Part shown: piece by piece, positions 61,001 to 64,000 of the stretch
Layout: the number at the start of each line of letters is the position of its first letter
Numbering within the stretch: position 1 is the stretch's first letter
Source: Clavelina lepadiformis
Lineage: Eukaryota; Chordata; Ascidiacea; Aplousobranchia; Clavelinidae
Direction of reading: 5' to 3'
Length of the DNA stretch: 64,000 nucleotides
Assembly (NCBI RefSeq): GCF_947623445.1
Contig: NC_135244.1
Coordinates: forward strand, 16,058,860 to 16,122,859
The notes under the pieces: generated by a model
The model's database searches: none
Seen by the model: only the letters and a program-made list of their open reading frames with translations
Told to the model about the DNA's origin: nothing
Position numbers and translations under genes: made by a program

Positions 61001-64000
61001 TGGTGATTTTCTATCATACAATTTTGCGACAGACTGCAAAAACCTTCGGCAAATTGCCATAGTAAATTGTCTGTACAGCGTAAGGATTGTTTTGAAGGTG
61101 AAAGCGCAGTTAAATTCAAACATTCTGACTGCCACATTCTTACATCATGTACACAACACATCACCCAGTTATTCTTTTGCTATTTCAAAAACTTATTAAA
61201 ATACGAAACTGTTTGCGCTTTAATAGATCAATTGTGTCTATTTCGCACCACAAGCTTTGTTTTGGCCCATCAGGCCAACAAAACATAGCGAAGTGGCCTT
61301 TTTATGTTAGTATTAAATTAAAACCCATGTAATATCGCAATGACAAGCAATCATAAGTAAATTGAAAGGTTGTAAGCTTGGTGATGAAGTGAGTTGAAAC
61401 CACAATGAAAATTGTATAAGAGTCTACAAAGGGGTAAAGTTAACTCATAAAAAATAGAGCTTTGAGTTTTAGAAGCATTTTGATAAATGCCAAAAATAAC
61501 AACAATTTTCCCAGCTAGAAACCTAACAATATGTTACTAATTTTAATTAATATACAGTGCCAAAGAACAGCAAAGGTTATTGCAGAGATGCAGCGAAGCT
61601 TGGAGCTTGCTGTGCATAATCAGGCGAAAGTACTTGGCAAAAACACTGTGTAAAGAGCCCAGGGTAGAAAACAGATTGAAAATTTAAAATGATTTCATTA
61701 AAAACAAGTAAAAGTAATAACTAATAACCAATCACCAACATAAATTTCACTATTTGTAAACAAACCAATATCTCAAATATAAAAGCGATAAAGTCAAACA
61801 CTACAATTAAAGTCATAAAGAATTGCTGCACTAGTATTAAGTATCTGTGCATATTCATTTACAAGCTCTTCATTAACTTATTAGATACAATGTGTTTTTT
61901 TGACAAGGCAATGTTCGTGTGCCTAAAAATAAAACAATGTTAGGGGTTCCTTTTGGCCACCAGATTTAAAGTTTTTAGCAGTAACATTGTTGCCTTGACA
62001 CACCCCCTTGTTAAAGCTTCTTTGTTGAGAACTATTCATTGAAATGTATGGCTCTTTTCAGCTATTGCATTTTATGAGAACAACATTACTGAAAGAAACT
62101 TACTGCGCCAAGGAGCTTATGTTGTTAGAATCTGCTTTGAATGCAAATGTGGATTCTATTCTTTTATTTATTTGTTCCAACTTATTTACTGTTAAATTAA
62201 TTTTGTATTTTAAGTTACTGATGTGATAATGGAATAACAACAACAGTGCCCTCACATATTGCACTAAAACGTTCGATTCCAATATGCCACAGCCTTAATG
62301 AGTTTTTAAGTGCACATAGATGAAAGCAATCATAATAGCATAAGCAATCATCACAGCTACTAAAATGTACAGATTTTACAAATATTTGCCCAGTCCCCTA
62401 TATCAGGATCGAGTATCTGGCGGAAATATCGTATCATAACTTCTTTTTGGGCAGGCCTTCTTATTCAGATGACAGGTCAAGTATATGTGTGGTTGTATAC
62501 TTCACCCGTTATCGGAAAGTAAGTCCACTTCAGTAAAGTAAATTCTTGTAAAATTTAACTTCTGCAGGTGGTTGCTCATGAAATTGCACACAGTTGGACC
62601 GGCAACCTTGTTACTAATCACACTTGGGAAGATTTTTGGTAGGTTTTTTTATATTTATTTTGTCCAACACAAATCAGCGTATCGTATTTTGCAATTACTA
62701 GCAAGTTCTGTTGCAGGTTAAATGAGGGCCACACAGTATTTTTGGAAAGAAAAATTATCTGTGAACTCTTTGATGATAAGTTCAGGCAATTTCAAGCCTT
62801 CAGTACGTGAACCTTTTTTGGATTATATGCATCATAGTATATTCTGTGTATTGTTCATGATTTTTCTGATGTTGTTGCAGATGGTTTAAAGAGACTGAAA
62901 TATGCAGTAAGTTTTGTTTTGCATTGGCTATACTATTTGTTTATTTTTGTAGATGGCCTTAAGGACCTGCATCAGTATGTGAGTAATGGTTTCTGGAAAT
63001 ACGCATAATTTTTTCCATATCGTTTCTTCAGAGATGACATGGGCAATGGGCATACCAGATTCCATGGCCCTTGAAAATTTTTCTTTATTCCACTTCATTT
63101 GTGTAAAAAGGGACTTGTTTTGCCTTTTATTTACAATGCCATCAAAATCCCTTTGTAGCAATATATGCAAACTCATGACATCTTTTTGATATAATTGAAA
63201 AATGATCCCATCGAAGCAAAGGGTTTTGGCTCATGGCAAGAGTTGCCAACCAAAATTTTCCATGCTTTGCAAATACAAAAATTGGATTGTTAAAGTTAGA
63301 AAGTTAAAGAATGCTTCCCTACTTCATGAAATAATGATCTGTCTGAGTCATGACAAAAGTTGCATATCCTTCTCAGATAGTATGAGGTACAATGCAAGAA
63401 AGTAGCGTCTGATCATAACACGTGCAGGGTAAAACTGATTACAAATATTTAAAAAAATATTGAACGGTCATGCAGTTAAAAGGGAGTGTCCAACAGGACC
63501 ATAGCAATCAACTAATTCCTGGGGCACTGGGAAATAATTTACCAAAAAATATAAAAGTTGCAAAAAATGACCTCACAAAAAGGTAATCGGAATGCGAACG
63601 GCTGTAAAGTTAGAAAAGCATGCGTTCACAAAGTGATTGCCCATTGCAGCTCTAGAGTCATCAAGCATCACCATAATTAATGCAATAACGGCTTTCAATA
63701 CAGTTGATGTGTGGGGTGTATGTTACGTCTATACATAAATAGAAATGAAAATGAATTTGTATAATACATATCACATGTCATATCTATTTGATATTGCAAA
63801 TAGGCATGCCATAATAATGACGTAATATATTCTCGTAAACCTAAACTTAAAGAGCAATGAGGTTATTTTGAAGTATATTTTGTAAATGTGCTAGAACAAA
63901 GATAGATAATAATATATCACTCTCCATTTTAATCTGAAGATAGAAACATTTGGAAAAGACAGTCCATTCACGCATCTTGTTGTGAACTTGGATGGAGTTG
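58082..64000 (+). CDS. LTA4H: Leukotriene A4 hydrolase / aminopeptidase (3' end beyond window)
   Basis: Exons: 58082-58234, 58447-58577, 59164-59284, 59380-59448, 59554-59664, 59925-60050, 60200-60340, 60492-60515 (24 nt), 62568-62638, 62717-62802, then 62881-62906 or 62953-62978, then 63940 to the window edge. M1-family zinc enzyme of the cytosol; in vertebrates it turns leukotriene A4 into B4 and also trims peptides such as Pro-Gly-Pro. The start ATG is at 58082 ([12 protein letters not shown]). The substrate loop PYGGMENPC is at residues 267-275, the zinc site [13 protein letters not shown] has H296, E297, H300, and [12 protein letters not shown] gives the third ligand E319. Numbering is one above human. 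The catalytic Tyr and C-terminal domain lie beyond 64000. Two adjacent 26-nt exons encode alternatives for the same nine residues (see findings). Intron 8 is 2.05 kb; frames inside it are noise. Confidence 0.96.
62881..62906 (+). other. LTA4H: LTA4H alternative mini-exon A
   Basis: 26-nt exon after the acceptor gttgttgcag and before gtaagt. Joined to the phase-1 end of exon 62717-62802 it reads NGLKRLKYA and leaves in phase 0. It aligns with human NALGGWGELQNS-region sequence just after the third zinc ligand helix. It is the same length and phase as mini-exon B, with seven of the first nine bases (ATGGTTTAAAG versus ATGGCCTTAAGG) alike, so the pair arose by tandem duplication. Confidence 0.7.
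62953..62978 (+). other. LTA4H: LTA4H alternative mini-exon B
   Basis: 26-nt exon after the acceptor atttttgtag and before gtgagt, reading NGLKDLHQY. It is closer to the usual family sequence (human GELQNS) than exon A. Because 26 is not a multiple of three, including both or neither would break the frame into the next exon (63940, [15 protein letters not shown]), so the two are expected to be used one at a time. The intron between them is only 46 nt, which could itself prevent splicing of both. Confidence 0.75.

Noticed and set aside
60688-61332. Several open frames in LTA4H intron 8
   Set aside because: They overlap in different frames, show no domain or splice logic, and lie in AT-rich intron sequence between exons that join in phase.

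Overview
This window looks like nuclear DNA of a marine invertebrate chordate, most likely an ascidian tunicate. It is AT-rich, its genes are split into many short exons with GT-AG introns, and the gene set is animal and chordate in character: a small leucine-rich proteoglycan, leukotriene A4 hydrolase, NPRL2, METTL6, KLHDC10 and the MIA40/CHCHD4 import factor. The species is inferred from gene content, not proved. Exon models were built by hand from splice sites and reading phase; where exon phases add up exactly the models are firm.

Layout. Positions 0.9-5.4 kb (minus) hold a gene joining zinc fingers to a Ulp1-type cysteine protease and a PHD-like end. After a gap with a cluster of CRE-type palindromes comes CHCHD4 (7.6-10.1 kb, plus), with a hAT-type MITE in intron 1. 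KLHDC10 lies at 12.6-15.7 kb (minus), then about 5 kb of intergenic DNA with a tRNA-derived SINE, a small possible mitochondrial membrane protein (20.8-21.2 kb, plus), and the tail-to-tail pair NPRL2 (22.8-24.7 kb, plus) and METTL6 (24.9-26.6 kb, minus). A tentative 63-residue two-exon gene follows at 28.0-28.7 kb.

From 28.9 to 54.4 kb is a lineage-specific secreted/receptor neighbourhood: a 7TM receptor of the LGR/relaxin-receptor type (28.9-30.5 kb, minus), a complete ten-exon small leucine-rich proteoglycan gene (32.8-36.1 kb, minus) carrying one internal TGA, a secreted MAM-domain protein with a basic linker and a new-looking cysteine-rich C-terminus (39.9-48.2 kb, plus), and a second related 7TM receptor with a separate signal-peptide exon (52.0-54.4 kb, plus). 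DNA between and inside these genes is rich in foldback/MITE elements and a GACTC pentamer satellite.

The right edge (58.1-64.0 kb, plus) is most of the leukotriene A4 hydrolase gene, cut by the window end. It contains two adjacent 26-nt exons that look mutually exclusive. The genes do not form one pathway: CHCHD4, NPRL2, METTL6, KLHDC10 and LTA4H are separate housekeeping or metabolic genes, while the receptor/LRR/MAM group could plausibly share extracellular signalling roles. I saw no retrovirus-like, Polinton, CRISPR or rRNA feature.
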